DNA from: Calendula officinalis
Lineage: Eukaryota; Streptophyta; Magnoliopsida; Asterales; Asteraceae
Direction: 5' to 3'
Assembly: GCA_963853835.1 (NCBI GenBank)
Contig: OY970832.1
Coordinates: 30,268,208-30,332,207, forward strand
Length of the DNA: 64,000 bases
Within the stretch, counting starts at the first letter, position 1. Every line of letters starts with the position of its first letter. Shown in pieces: positions 1 through 11,692 of this stretch. The notes below the pieces were generated by a model that worked only from the letters and a program-made list of their open reading frames with translations, ran no database searches and was not told the origin of the DNA. The translations under genes and the position numbers were made by a program.

Positions 1-283
1 AAACACTATATTTAGACTAATTAATGACTAAACTTATTTAAAATTACACAAAATTTATCATATTGTTAAATTTGGACATTAAATTTCTCAAATATATAAT
101 ATTTTAACAAAAATATACCGAATAATCGCCGGTTCCGGTTATCCACCGGTTACCGGTTCCTAGATTTTGAGAACCGGAACCGGAACCTCTTAGGGCGGTT
201 CCATAATTTTAGGAACCGGAACCGGCGGTTCCAAAGCGGTTCCGGTTCCAATTCCGGTTACCCGCTTTTTCTGCTCACCCCTA
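1..283. mobile_element. Right part of a hAT-like non-autonomous element
   Basis: A GC-rich core (about 120-270) repeats the pentamer CCGGT and its complement GAACCGG in both orientations. It ends at 270-283 in GCTCACCCCTA, the complement of the TAGGGGTGAGC terminus common to plant hAT-like elements. No matching left terminus is visible, so the element probably starts before the window. There is no coding sequence. The hAT assignment rests on the terminus alone. Confidence 0.45.
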
Positions 284-511
284 CTTACAATTATGTCAAT
301 AAATACGTTGGCACACACAATTTGGCAAATTATGTTTGTTAATTAGGAATTTAATTATTTAACACCTTAGTAAGGTTTTCAATTGGCTTGAATTTTTAAC
401 CTTTTCTTAGCATTATTATTTATTAACGTTTTTTAATCAACAAAATTTACTAGTACGTATAGATTAAAAGAAGAAATAGATCCAACCTAACCAAAAATTC
501 AACTACTCTAA
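284..511. other. AT-rich intergenic stretch
   Basis: I see no gene, RNA or clear repeat here, only AT-rich sequence between the hAT-like remnant and the Stowaway element. Confidence 0.5.
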
Positions 512-513
512 TA

Positions 514-765
514 CTCCCTCCGTCCCACAAAAAAGTTCACATTTCACTTGGGCACAAGATTTTAGGAGATAATTAGTTGTGGGGTATTGGTAATACTTTT
601 GATTAAAATATAAGGTTAGATTGGAGAGAGAAAGTGTTTTAGTGGTGGAATCTTTGGTAATAATAATATTTTATTGAGTGGGTCCCTCATATTTGAGAAA
701 TGGGAACTTTTTTGTGGGACAAAATTATAAGGAGAAATGAGAACTTTTTTGTGAGACGGAGGGAG
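514..765. mobile_element. Stowaway-type MITE (Tc1/mariner)
   Basis: The terminal inverted repeats begin CTCCCTCCGTCCCAC at the left and end GTGAGACGGAGGGAG at the right. TA dinucleotides flank both ends (512-513 and 766-767), the usual Tc1/mariner target duplication. The length is 252 bp and there is no ORF. The subterminal inverted copies (a GGGAACTTTTTTGTG-type motif repeated near both ends) are typical of this family. A related copy lies at 2396-2658. Confidence 0.9.
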
Positions 766-921
766 TAATAAAGATATTGGTATTATTAACACATCAATTT
801 TATCTGGGAATACTTAAGAATAATGATTAAGAATAATAAATTCATAATGCAACCACATCAGTACACTTGTATGCCAAAGAAGCTGCTCCCAAAAGGCTAA
901 ATCATAATTTCTTTATTAATA

Positions 922-1070
922 AGATTAATATCGAGTGAACCGATGGCTCACGTATCAGATATTAAACTGACAAGAACAGATACTACACTTGATCTTAGCC
1001 AAAAGGCCGAGAAAGGTATGTGATGACAATGCCGAAGCTCTCGGGTATCCCCGTTGCCGTTCAAAAAAAA
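922..1070 (+). mobile_element. Retroposed chimera carrying an antisense U2 snRNA fragment
   Basis: An identical 18-bp sequence (ATAATTTCTTTATTAATA) lies at 904-921 and 1071-1088, flanking 149 bp that end in an A-run at 1063-1070. This is the signature of LINE-type target-primed reverse transcription. The insert holds the 5' part of U2 snRNA in antisense orientation (about 926-1019), then 43 bp I do not recognise (1020-1062), then the A tail. The inverted U2 portion fits twin priming or template switching during insertion. It landed immediately 3' of the broken carboxylesterase sequence. Confidence 0.8.
926..1019 (-). pseudogene. U2 snRNA 5' fragment (pseudogene)
   Basis: Read on the minus strand, the segment starts ATACCTTTCTCGGCCTTTTG, the conserved U2 5' end. 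It continues through the branch-point recognition segment GTGTAGTATCTG and stem-loop IIa, up to about nucleotide 90-95. The Sm-protein site and the 3' stem-loops (III and IV) are missing. The upstream sequence element and TATA box of plant snRNA genes are also absent. It is therefore a 3'-truncated retro-pseudogene and not expected to give functional U2. A few substitutions occur in stem IIb. Confidence 0.9.
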
Positions 1071-1095
1071 ATAATTTCTTTATTAATAGAATTTC

Positions 1096-1785
1096 TCAGT
1101 CTTCATCCAGTGGTTTGAATGCATTCCAATAAAAATCGGTATGATTCAGTGCCAACCCTCTTGAATTTTGCTTTGACAGCTCCGATGATGTCCGTTCCTC
1201 TCCCCCAAAGAACGGTTGCAGTGCCACCTGTCCGATCACCTGAAACACATTCAGATATATATGTCAAATTAATTGATGTGTAGAATCGATTTTGTATACT
1301 ACCTTGAATGTGTGGTGGGAATGCAAACATATGTTGCCGCCGGCACTGTCTCCGGACAAAAAACAACTCCTCAGGTCAGCGTTTCGCTCGTCATCCAGAA
1401 ACTTGAGGATATCAATCCCGTCGTTATACTGGGCGGGATATCAGGGTCGAGCGGAAACAACAACAGCATACGAGCCAACCGGCGACAGAGTCCGTCGAAA
1501 GGGTTGCTGAAAAACGCAAATCCTCCCCCATGGAAGTACACGATCACCGGCAATTTCCCGGTGGTTACGATTGGGGTCAACGGAGACATCGTAACCGTCA
1601 ACAGGTGTGGAATTGGCCGGAGATCTGATATCGATCAGGTTACGGTAGCGTCTGTCAAGGGTGCCGTCGGGACGGATGCCGGCGTTTGTGAGGGTGGAAG
1701 CCAGCCAGAGCTTCAAACGGGTTTTAAGACCGGTGCCAATGGTGACGGCAACTGACGTCGTCAGTTGCTGCCACGTCAGCATACA
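1096..1785 (-). pseudogene. Carboxylesterase (CXE / GID1-like alpha/beta-hydrolase) pseudogene
   Basis: Minus-strand pieces match the plant carboxylesterase family (alpha/beta-hydrolase fold 3). The N-terminal part near 1600-1780 has LDRRYRNLID and a DVSVDPNRN motif. The oxyanion-hole motif HGGGF is at about 1520-1535. The nucleophile motif GDSAGGN is near 1340. Exon 2 (1096-1239) carries the family's QPFFGGEERT. A 63-bp GT..AG intron (1240-1302) separates the exons. The HGGG part is in a different frame from the parts on either side. The NYRLAPEH block between HGGG and GDSAGG is lost, an in-frame stop follows the SARP residues, and the C-terminal third with the catalytic Asp/His is absent because a TGA follows FKPLDED. 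Intact members hydrolyse ester substrates or bind gibberellin. This copy cannot be functional. Confidence 0.85.
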
Positions 1786-1896
1786 AAAAATTAAAGGGAA
1801 GTGATATTGTTTGCATAGTGTCGGTTGGAGGGTGAGCTGATGTGGCGCTGATTTGGCAACACGTATCAGTTTGCCAAACCGTTGGGAGTGGTCTAA

Positions 1897-2393
1897 GAAA
1901 CTGGAAAGAAAGCAGTACGTTGTTAGTTTTGTGGTGTCACGTTCTGTTCAAGAAGACGGTGTTATATAAGAACTTGCGGTAGTGGTAGACAGCACAGCGG
2001 TTGTAGAAATTCCAGAAAAAAACTTAATTATTGCATGCCATATCAAGATGTAAACCAACGGTGATTATGTTACATACTTGAAAAAGTTAATTACTCTTTC
2101 CATATTTGATTTATATCAAATTCTAGAAATGAAAGCATGTGAGGTTGTACAATTTTAGAAACGGGAATAACAAATTTGTCGGCAAGAGTAGTACGTTTCC
2201 TTTACATATTATGGAAGAGATTGATTGAAAGAGATGATTAGGACTTCTTGTCTTGATCTTTTACAGAAGGAAGTTTTGAAGTATTCTCCAAATTAGGTTT
2301 AAGGGAAAAATGAAGGAGAAGACAACTGAAAGTAAAAAAGAGTGAAAAAGAAACTCTTATTTCCATAAAACCGTGTGTTTGTGTAATATGAAT
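1897..2393. other. Intergenic, no gene seen
   Basis: The left edge (1840-1893) resembles the end of a PIF/Harbinger element, with TTGGGAGTGGTC followed by TAA, but I found no matching left end. The remainder is AT-rich DNA without a recognisable feature. Confidence 0.4.
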
Positions 2394-2395
2394 TA

Positions 2396-2658
2396 CTCCC
2401 TCCGTACCTAAATAAATCTCTTTTCCTCTTCAAATTTTATCCCTAAATAAAGTTCTTATTTCTCAAACATAAGGGGTCCACTTAATATAATAATATTATT
2501 ACCAATACTTTCACCACTAAACTATCTCTTAAAACACTTTCTCTCTCCAATCAAACCTTATATTTTAATCAAAAGTAATACCAAATACCCCACCACTAAC
2601 TATCTCCTAAAATATTATGCCCAACGCAAATAGCAACTTTATTTAGGGACGGAGAGAG
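2396..2658. mobile_element. Stowaway-type MITE
   Basis: It begins CTCCCTCCGTACC and ends GGGACGGAGAGAG, with TA on both sides (2394-2395 and 2659-2660). Length is 263 bp. The interior is the reverse-orientation relative of the element at 514-765. There is no coding capacity. A few TIR mismatches suggest it is not recent. Confidence 0.85.
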
Positions 2659-2660
2659 TA

Positions 2661-3292
2661 TTTAATTAAATTTGATTTAGTTTTAGAGAGTACCCCCAAC
2701 TGAACGACGTGTTGTCACTGTCATTGCCTCATTGGTAGTACAATCAATAATAGACTCGGTGTTCACTCCCAAGCTCAATCAAAGTACATTATTTATCTCA
2801 AAAAACTTTGAAATAAAAAAATATACATAAAATGTTATTTTTTTATTCACTTTAGAGACCATATACTATTATCTCCGAATGTTTTAGATCTTGGCGCTTC
2901 ACATTCATTTGGTGGTAAACTTCCCGTTAAATGTCGAGGAACGAGTATAATTTAGTTCGCGCGTTGCAGCGGATTTTAAAATGTTACTTGTTTGGCCGTT
3001 GATATAAAATGTTGATTATGTTTAGATTTGATCCATTTAAATTAATTTTAAACTGTATTTGCTGTGTATTTGTGCATAATTCTAGTTCAACTAATATTAT
3101 GACGTATCTCTAAATATCATGTTATATGTACAACAATATAGATGTTTTAGTATTTTAAATAAGAATTTTATTTATAAATGTGTTAAATATTATATAATAT
3201 TATATGGTTTTTAGCTATAGTCATTTTAATAATATTCATAAACGTTCAAGTAACATGAAACCTAAATGACATTCTAGTTCTTTTAATATGTT
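2661..3292. other. AT-rich intergenic stretch
   Basis: I see no gene, RNA or bounded repeat here. Confidence 0.4.
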
Positions 3293-4959
3293 AAATGTAT
3301 TGTAACTCACTAGTCTTTTGGTTTGCTCATATTTACATCTATCATTAACTTGAGTTATGTTCATTAATTTCACGACTCTTATAGTGCCAACTTGTGGCTT
3401 ATATAAAGAGGTGTACATGTACATTTGTAAGACACAATCACATAATGAGAATGTTGAGTAAGATCTTATTGATTGAGCTAATTGGTTTACGACACTTCAT
3501 CGGCACTTTGCTACGAATCAAGTGATCTAAACGACGATTCTTCACTCTACTATTAGCATCCGAGTATGTATCGATGAATCTCAATAATCTAAAGAGAAAC
3601 CGAATTGGTATCTCTCATTGGTGGATTGTAAGTGTATCTTTTCTTACCTTAAAAGTTCCAAATCTAAATTTCAATTAGAATAATATGATGAACCCATCAC
3701 ATTTTTTTACCACAATTTTTATAAGATTTAAATATGTGATGGCGACTTGCTCATATTGAATGTCATCTCTCACCATTTTGATAATTATATTTAATAAGAT
3801 ATATGTTTGAAAAAGTACATCTTGAATCACTACTAAATATTAGTCAATTATTATAGGTTAGTATCTAGATCCTGAGTTTCTAGATTGGTGCTAATGATAA
3901 TATATATTGATTCATGATAATTAGAATGAAAAATGATTTTTGATAATAGTAACTTTAATCGGTGGTGATACTCATATAAATCGATTAGAATTAATAGCAT
4001 AACAATTTGGCATATGTTTGCTTTAGATTTGGGCTATTATTAAATCATAATGACTTATATAGTTTTAGTTTTAATAACATATGATTGTATGGACTAATTA
4101 TTGAATTAGTACAATTTGATCTGGATACTTCGTAAGTATAACTTGTGTTGGTGGATTATAATTAAAAGTTTTTGAAATAAAAAATGTGGTTTTTAAAGTT
4201 ATTGGCGTGGCCTTGTGGGCTAAAAGAAAAAATGAGCATCGTATAGAAAAATTATGAATCATCCCCAAATAGGCTCACCTATTTTAACTAAAATGTCTAG
4301 GAAAGATAGGCGGTTTTTCTGACTCCTAATGATGGGTGGTTCCGATACGCACAAGCGCTGTCTACCCTCACCGTCTTTCCTGGTTGTATTAGAATAGAGC
4401 TACCGAAAAGGGTTGACTAAATAATTTTTTTCCTGAATGTGGTTCTATACATATGATGAATCGTATCTATCAATCGACCTGTCGTTCGATAATTGAGAAC
4501 CCATTCGTACTTGTGTTTTTCGAACCTGCTGATTCGACACACAATTTATGCTCATACAAACCATATACATATAAACTTATCATTTTATATGATAGCTAAA
4601 TCCAATATTTGTCCTCCCGTTGTAGGAAAATATCATCATGCATTCTTTGAGTCCACCGATTTTATGGCTCAAATGGAATAATAGAGCTATTGTTCAGCTC
4701 ATGGATTATGTTTATTTTGGATTATGTTTTCCCATTTGAATAATGGTGATCTTTTGGATTATGGTTTGTTTACATTGATTATGTTTTCTCGGAATAATTT
4801 AAAGTTTATTTTCCTTAAGAAATTAGTCTATACGTGTGACCGACTTTAAATTATTTTTACTCTGAGGCATGCATATTGGGTTGTTGATTGTCTGGTTGAT
4901 TGTGGTACCTAGATACACTTTCATAAAACATAAGGAATACTTTATCAACATTACGCCTA

Positions 4960-6860
4960 AAAGTAACTTCATTGACAACCATTTCGGGCCCGTCGACCCT
5001 TGGCTATGGTGAAGCCCAATTAATGTTGTCAAATGGTATTATTATAACCGTAAATGAAACCTTATATTGTCCAAGTTCCCGTCGTAACTTGTTGAGTTTT
5101 AAGGATATTCGAGAAAACATATTTTCATCTCGAAAATGCTCGAGAAAATGGTATTGATTACCTTTATATTACCTCTGATCAAATACGACCAAAAGCGTAT
5201 ATTGGAGAAGTTGAGATGTTTGTCAAGTGGTTTGCATCATACCACGATAAAATATATTGAAAACACTATAATCATTCGTCGAGCCTCCGTTGATGACGGA
5301 ACTTATATGTTATGGCATGACCGGCTGGGACACCCGGGTCAAAATACGATGCTTCGAACTATGAATGCATCCCATGGGCATCCTCTTGAAGGAATTAATT
5401 TCATGATTAATTCGAAAAGCCTCTACAAAAGTGATATCCCGTTTTCTTGAGAGAATTCATGGGGATATTTGTGGACTTATCCAACCAACATGCGGACCAT
5501 TTAAAAATTTCATGATATTGGTTGATGAATCAACAAGATGGTCACACGTAACTTTGTTGTCCACAATGAATGCGACATTTCCTAAACTCCTAGCCTATTT
5601 CATTAAGTTGAGGGTTAATCATCCGAATTATCCAATAAAGTCAATTAGACTTGATAATGTCGGTGAGTTTACATCAAAAATGCTCTATGATTATTGCATA
5701 ACATTGGGTTTTGATATTGAACACCCTGTTGTGTACGTTCATTCTCAATTAATCTTGCGGAAGCGTTTATCAAACGAATACAAATAATTGCAAGAATTTT
5801 GGTTATGCGCACCAAAACGCCCCATTTTTATATATGGTTATGCAATATTGCACACTGATGCATTGGTCCGTCTGAGGCCCATGGGCACCCAATAACTTCA
5901 TACGTACCAGCTGGTAACTGGATATGAGCCCGACGTCTCATATTTAGGCGTGTTTGGGGGCTTTGTCAATGTTCCAATTGAACTTCTAAAGCGTTCGAAA
6001 TCTAGACCTCAGAAACGACGGGTAATATATGTTGATTATTAATACCCATCCATCATACTCTATTTATAGCCCTTGACAGACGATCTCTTTAACGCTATAG
6101 CGAATTGTGACATCGATAAGACAATCTTCCCGTCGTTAGGGGGAGATTTGCACGTTAACGTTGATAAGGAACGACGTGAAAGAACGTGGCATATACCCAA
6201 TTTGTCTCATATGGATCCCCCGACTGCACATAGTGATAAGGATGTGCAAAGAATTCTAAGTCTACAAAATGTTGCTAATTAACTACCAGACGCATTTAAT
6301 GACTTAACAAATGTCACGAGATCAAATATACCCGCTGCAAATGTGCCTGCAAGGAAAGACGTCCCTGTGAGACGCCATGTTCCGTTTGAACATGTTGCAT
6401 CGGTCGAACCCACTGTGCAAAGGACGCTACTATTGGTTGTCCAGTCCGCTGCTCTTCCCAATTAAAGAGGAAGACCGGTTCGGTTCCAAGGATGTTCTAC
6501 CTCAAAGAAGGAGAAATTCTGTTGTATTTGTTTTGCTACACGTGATCATTAAGGATCATGGGAGTGTATTGGAGAAGCGTGTTCCCGATGAAACACCAAT
6601 TTCTCATCATCCCGTTAATCTTCAAATATAAGTAAAGTATGCTAGCTTAGACGATATTTTGATGCAAAACGAGACTGTCATCGATGATTTGCTCATATAC
6701 GCAGTGGCCACTGATATTATGAGCAATGATGACATGGAATCATGTACTATTGTTGAGTACAATGGACTGGTCTTAATGGAAACATGCAATCCAGGTAAAC
6801 TTGGATTCCTTACCGAAAAGAAGAGTGTTTGGACCTGTTGCTCCAACACCACCTAATGTT
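4960..6860 (+). pseudogene. Copia pol remnant (protease, integrase, start of RT)
   Basis: The pieces come in the usual Copia order. The protease-to-linker part (from about 4972) contains YCPSSRRNLLSFKDIREN. GAG-pre-integrase follows, with MLWHDRLGHPGQNTMLRTM near 5308. The integrase core has IHGDICGL and IRLDNVGEF near 5456-5670. A connector has TIFPSLGGD and SHMDPPTA (6130-6230). The beginning of RT has VFGPVAPTPPNVKP (about 6826-6865). At least three frame changes and several stops separate them. Coding similarity ends at about 6857, where an inverted copy of the element's own 3' end begins. No active protein can be made. Confidence 0.8.
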
Positions 6861-7324
6861 AAACCAAAAGACTAGTGAGTTACAATACTCCCCCTTGGTT
6901 GCTTAGATTTATGTTGAATGGTACATGTTCTTCGTCTTGTGTCTTCAGACAATCCATGAAACATTCGCCTTGTTAAAAACCTTGCCGGAGAAAACCCATT
7001 GGGACAAAAACTCCAGCCGAAGGACAAAAGAGTACGATTATGATGTCTTGAGCGAGGGAAGGAACCATATATGGGTTTTCTCTAAACAAGGTTTTAATGA
7101 GGCACACCATATATGGTTCATTCCCTCTCTCAAGACATCATAATCGTACTCTTTTGTCCTTCGGCTGGAATTTTTGTCCCAATGGGTTTTCTCCGACAAG
7201 GTTTTTAACGAGGCGAATGTTTCATGGATTGTCTGAAGACACAAGACGAAGAACATGTACCATTCAACATAAATCTAAGCAACCAAGGGGGAATATTGTA
7301 ACTCACTAGTCTTTTGGTTTAACA
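6857..7324. repeat. Large inverted repeat (palindrome) at the 3' end of element D
   Basis: The arms 6857-7090 and 7091-7324 are reverse complements with few mismatches, centred near 7090. The left arm contains an inverted copy of the polypurine tract and the first ~30 bp of the LTR. It starts inside the RT coding sequence at TGTTAAACC, a 9-bp stretch shared with the LTR. This microhomology suggests strand transfer during reverse transcription. The two near-identical 72-residue ORFs on opposite strands here are by-products of the palindrome. Confidence 0.9.
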
Positions 7325-7494
7325 TATTTACATCTATCTTTAACTTGAGTTATGTTCATTAATTTCATGACTCTTATAGTGCCAACTTGTGGCCTATATA
7401 AAGAGGTGTACATGTACATTTGTAAGACACAATCACATAATGAGAATGTTGAATAAGATCTTATTGATTGAGCTAATTGGTTTACAACAAAATG

Positions 7495-8712
7495 AAGTTT
7501 ATAATACTCAAATGAGCCTAATGAAATTAATAATCACAATAATGCAAGTTTAGTTTTAATTAAGGGTCTTTTGGTTCATTATAAACAAAACTAAAGTTTA
7601 TAAAAATGAAAGAATCATAAAAATTGTTTTTATTAGGCTGTGAATTAAGATACGAAAATCAAACCAACGCCAAAAGGGATAAGTTTTATTGTTCATTCTT
7701 ATAGCCATAAATCATCATGATTATAATAACCGAAAATATACATTACGGCATACGCTCTCCGCCCCATTTTTATAGTCCACCTTACTATTTTAGTTTGTCC
7801 TAAAATATAACTGGGCACCTCCTTTAAGTTCATGCTCATTTCATCCTTCTCAATCTTTCTTTTAGGACACGTGTCTTCATTTCCACTACTACAGCCCCCA
7901 TGATCATTGATTTTGCGATTATTATTAAAAGAATTAATTGATCTATATTAATTGGCCTCCAAAGATTTAGGGGATTTATCTTCAAGAGATCTTAAGTTCT
8001 GAGGGCATCTTTTTAGTGATTAAAAATGAGGTGTGGTTTATTCCTCAAAAAAAGAAATATGTTCGAGGAATCTATATTACACGCTTGGATGCCAATGCAT
8101 ATATCAAACAACTAACTTACTAACTACACCCATGATCTTTTTCTATGTTTCTTAAACAAACAAAAAAAGACACATTAATATCGGGTAGATATTAATAGAA
8201 CATTGGTATTTCAAAGGTTTTACGGAAGCTAACATTGGTATTTCAAAGGGTAAAGTTTATACATACGTTGAAGAAATACTAATTAGAGCCCTATGATCTT
8301 TTTCTATTTTTTACTTTTTAAGAAAAGCTCATTAATGCCCTACGATCTTTTTCTATTTATCTAAAAGAAAGGAAAAGAAGACAAAAATAATGAAAATACA
8401 CATCCTAAATTTTAGGGTCATTACTTTATTAATGGTGTACAATTCTTTTATGCATATTATAGACAATCCTATGAGCTGTAATTAACAATACCCTAAAAGA
8501 TACAAATTAAATCCTTGAAATATCGGGGGAATTCGTTTTAGATTGTTTATACCTATGTTGAATTGGTAGTGATTTTGGTACCACATAAATTAGTTTACCT
8601 ACCACACTGTATAAAATTTAAAGTATATTATACAAGTACTGTAAAGTAGTGGTTGTGGTGTTTGAAGTAATTTATGTGGTCCCAAAATCACTTTCCATGT
8701 TGAATTGGTCAA
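7495..8712. other. AT-rich intergenic stretch
   Basis: I see no gene or bounded element. A phrase built on TATGATCTTTTTCTAT recurs three times between 8120 and 8360, and an ACATTGGTATTTCAAAGG phrase occurs twice (about 8200-8250). These look like local duplications of no evident function. Confidence 0.4.
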
Positions 8713-9081
8713 AACTAGGTGTGACAATTCATGTAGGGTTCGGGTTGACGGGTTCGGATAGGCGGGTTAGAAACGTTCAACCTGAAACCGATCGATTTAT
8801 ATAAACATGTCAGATATCTCAACCATAACCTGTTTATCTTCAACCCGAAGCTAACCCATATATTCCGTTTAAATAATCGAGTTAAACAAGTTAGCAGGTC
8901 AAATAGGTTAAACATGTCAAACATGTCAAAATGTTATTATCTCACAAATTCATAACAAAATATCAAACACCAAATTTCTAAATAGCACTTTTATTTGTTA
9001 TCTAATTATTACTTACATTTTTACTAGAAAACTATAAACTAAGTATAAATAAATATATTTTTAAATACATTTTAATAATTA
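8713..9081. mobile_element. Left half of a hAT-like element, truncated by element A
   Basis: This stretch matches the left half of the complete element at 56003-57785: a degraded TAGGGGTGGCAATT terminus, then GGGTTCGGGTTGACGGGTT, AACGTTCAACCTGAAACCG and CAGATATCTCAA in the same order. It stops at AATAATTAAAC, exactly where the LTR of element A begins. Its right half is not found on the far side of element A at 37098, so the junction is not a simple clean insertion. Confidence 0.7.
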
Positions 9082-10181
9082 AACACTGATTGACCACATG
9101 GGTCAACCTCCTAGTCACTTGGTTCGAACCACACTGACCAAGAACATGAACTTGTTCTTGACCGGTTAAAACCAACTAGCTAATTTAATCCCTAGAAGCG
9201 GAAGTAGGATTAAACTTAATCCTCAAACCCTAAAGGATTGGGATCTTGGAGATTTAGATTAGATTACCAATGGAAGAAACCTTGTACAAAAAACTCGAAC
9301 ACACACACATGCTTGTGGTATTCGACGAACACCAAGAACCCTAGGGTTCTTGGGTTCGAATTCGGCCAAGAGGGAGAAGGGAGAAAAGGGTTTTCTCAAA
9401 ACATACCTTGTTGTTTGCTTAAGATAGATCCACTGATGATGAACAAATCGAGCGATCTTCTAGTTGATCTAAGCAATGAACTTGATCTTCAAGAACTTGA
9501 AGAACACGAAGAACGAAGAACACCAAACTTGGTGTTCTTGGGGTGTGTTCGGCCGAAATCTAGAGGGAGGAGGGGGAGGATTTCGTGTAGGGTTGTAAGG
9601 TGTTTTAGGGTTACCCTAAGCCTCTTATTTATAGATAAATAAGTTGCGCTTAGGACCCTCTAGTTTAATTAATATTAGATCTTTAATTAAACTTCCTTTT
9701 AACACTTCCACCCCTTATAGTTTAACTAGTTTATTATTGTTGCACTTAACTATTAAATGTCTAGTATTAATACATTAATAATTCGGTACCCATATACACG
9801 AATTATATACTTGTATTTATACTTTTAATAATTAATTATATAATAACTTTTATATAATATACAACAGTATTATCCAATTTGCTATACGATTTAATAGCTT
9901 TAAAACATATCATGGATAATCTATACTTAACACATTGTATATTTACTCAACTAGTAAATGTACAAATACTTTTATTAATTAGTTAGTTAAATTAGTCTAG
10001 TAATAAGTTAAACTTAACTTAATACTTAACTGATTCGTAATGACTATTATAAATCATTCCTCTTCGTAGTATCATTGTTTATCTTGCTCGTATTACATGC
10101 ACTCACCGGTGTGACCCTTAAGTGTTTCGTAGGCATGGATGTATCATCATAGGTTGACTAACTGTGCACATAAATCCTTCA
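9082..10181 (-). repeat. 3' LTR of element A (truncated by ~14 bp)
   Basis: It aligns with 35978-37097. A probable promoter TATA box, CTATAAATAAG on the minus strand, lies near 9626-9636, and GC-richer sequence follows it. Relative to the partner LTR it lacks an 18-bp block within a short GAACACGAA tandem. An open frame of 134 codons at 9238 on the plus strand is LTR sequence and not a gene. Confidence 0.8.
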
Positions 10182-11692
10182 GACTCCCACTTGTGCAAGT
10201 TTGTAACCTTTGTCTTAATGCTACGAGCTAAAGTGGCCTTCTAGTTGGGCATGTAGGTAACCAACCCCATAAAAACAGCTTACGTAACCCAGGTATAGTT
10301 TTGAAAAAACTCTTTAATAGCGTCTCCTAGTAAAGAACACTCTGCCTCTACTTCTTGGGAAACTATGTTAGGTTTATCCCTTGCAGCACGATATTTGTGA
10401 TAACGAATACGAGCATGGTAGAAATTATCAACTCCTGTATTCGAAATCATTTAATGACTTCTTGATTCAAACTGTTGTGATAAAGGACAAAGAACAAATC
10501 AGTTCGTTTGGGCATGGCCATGCACTTTCCAGTTATCTCATCATGTCAAAGGACCCATAAATATCTCTCCTAAAAAGGAGGTGCAATTACCATCTTGTTA
10601 TATTTCGATTCAAAATACAAATTCCTTTGTACCCAGTATGGCCTCGTATGACAACCATATTTCAGAATTATCTAAGACGAACCAAAGCACATTAGTCAAT
10701 GTATCTCAAACCAAATACCTCAGGCTTAAGAACAATCGTAGTGAATAACACTTTTGAACTTTTCAACCACGAAGTATTATCACAGTGGTCAATTCAATAT
10801 TCGTCGAGCTCCAACAGAATATCACCGATATTTGGTTTACACAAAACTTGTGAAGCTATCTTCGAAGAACTTCGAATCTACCACCAAATATCGCGATGAC
10901 GTTAACGTCCCATCAAGGTTCCCACCAAGACGAGTAGTCACGGATTTATATCTTTTTGAATAAATAGACTTTTATTCATGGATGTTTGTGAAACATACAA
11001 ATTCTGAATAACAATGATACTAACCCATGTATTATTCCTCACTGGACATAGATACTGAATTACTACTGGATCATTACTTATTCTTTGCGTTTGTGTTGAT
11101 TGCTCAATGACTCCTTAATTGTAACTTTTATCACTAATTACAATTAGTCATTTCTATTAAACATAAGACGAGTATTTACGAATACTATTACGTTTGTCTT
11201 TGCATGATATTGTTCATGCAACAGTTAGAACATATTCTAGTCTTGCCTTCTTATATGATTCGGTAAACATAGGAGGATTGGAAAGTTACTCCTTTAGTTT
11301 CTTGAATCTATAAAACTTGTCTTGTAACTAAATCTCTTTTAGCTACTTGATTTGTAGAAATTCTTACTAGTTAAAGAAATTTCCTTAAATGATTAACTTG
11401 TTCACTGGAATGTGAACATCCTATTAGATATGCAATAATTAGTCACAAGACTTGTGACCACGCTATTAGGTTTGCAATAATCTAATCAATGATCATTTAT
11501 TTCTCTTAACTCTTTGGCTAACGAATTGGTAACTTCTTGTTGTTAATGTCCTAACTAACTTACTATATTCATTAGTACCTCCAGTGAATATGTCAGTCAT
11601 GGCTCCCACTAAATTTTATGGAAATAAGCATTACTACTACTTTTGACCTAGTAAAAGCTTATAGCTTAACCATTTAAGAATTAATCAATTAT

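Larger units (their letters stand above)
3298..7489 (+). mobile_element. Copia LTR retrotransposon D, deleted and rearranged
   Basis: The LTRs of about 196 bp (3298-3494 and 7294-7489) are roughly 96% identical. They are flanked by the direct repeat AAATG (3293-3297 and 7490-7494). The LTR starts TATTGTAACTCAC and ends TTTAC(A/G)ACA. Each LTR carries a TATA box (TATATAAA at 3400-3407 and 7395-7402), presumably its own promoter. A polypurine tract (AAGGGGGAATA) directly precedes the 3' LTR. The interior encodes degraded protease, GAG-pre-integrase, integrase and the first residues of reverse transcriptase, and then jumps into a palindromic 3' end. Gag, most of RT and RNase H are absent, so the element is non-autonomous. 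No standard tRNA-Met primer site follows the 5' LTR. Confidence 0.85.

Noticed and set aside
929..1019. Functional U2 snRNA gene
   Set aside because: It lacks the Sm site, the 3' stem-loops and the upstream promoter elements, and carries retroposition hallmarks.
1840..1896. Complete Harbinger element ending at 1893
   Set aside because: Only a right end (TTGGGAGTGGTC then TAA) is visible, and no matching left end could be found.
6925..7256. Two 72-residue ORFs on opposite strands with almost the same protein
   Set aside because: They are the two arms of the palindrome in element D, translated on both strands.
9238..9642. 134-residue ORF with a relative of 121 residues at 36134-36499
   Set aside because: Both are within LTRs of element A and the frame is not conserved between them because of an indel and substitutions.
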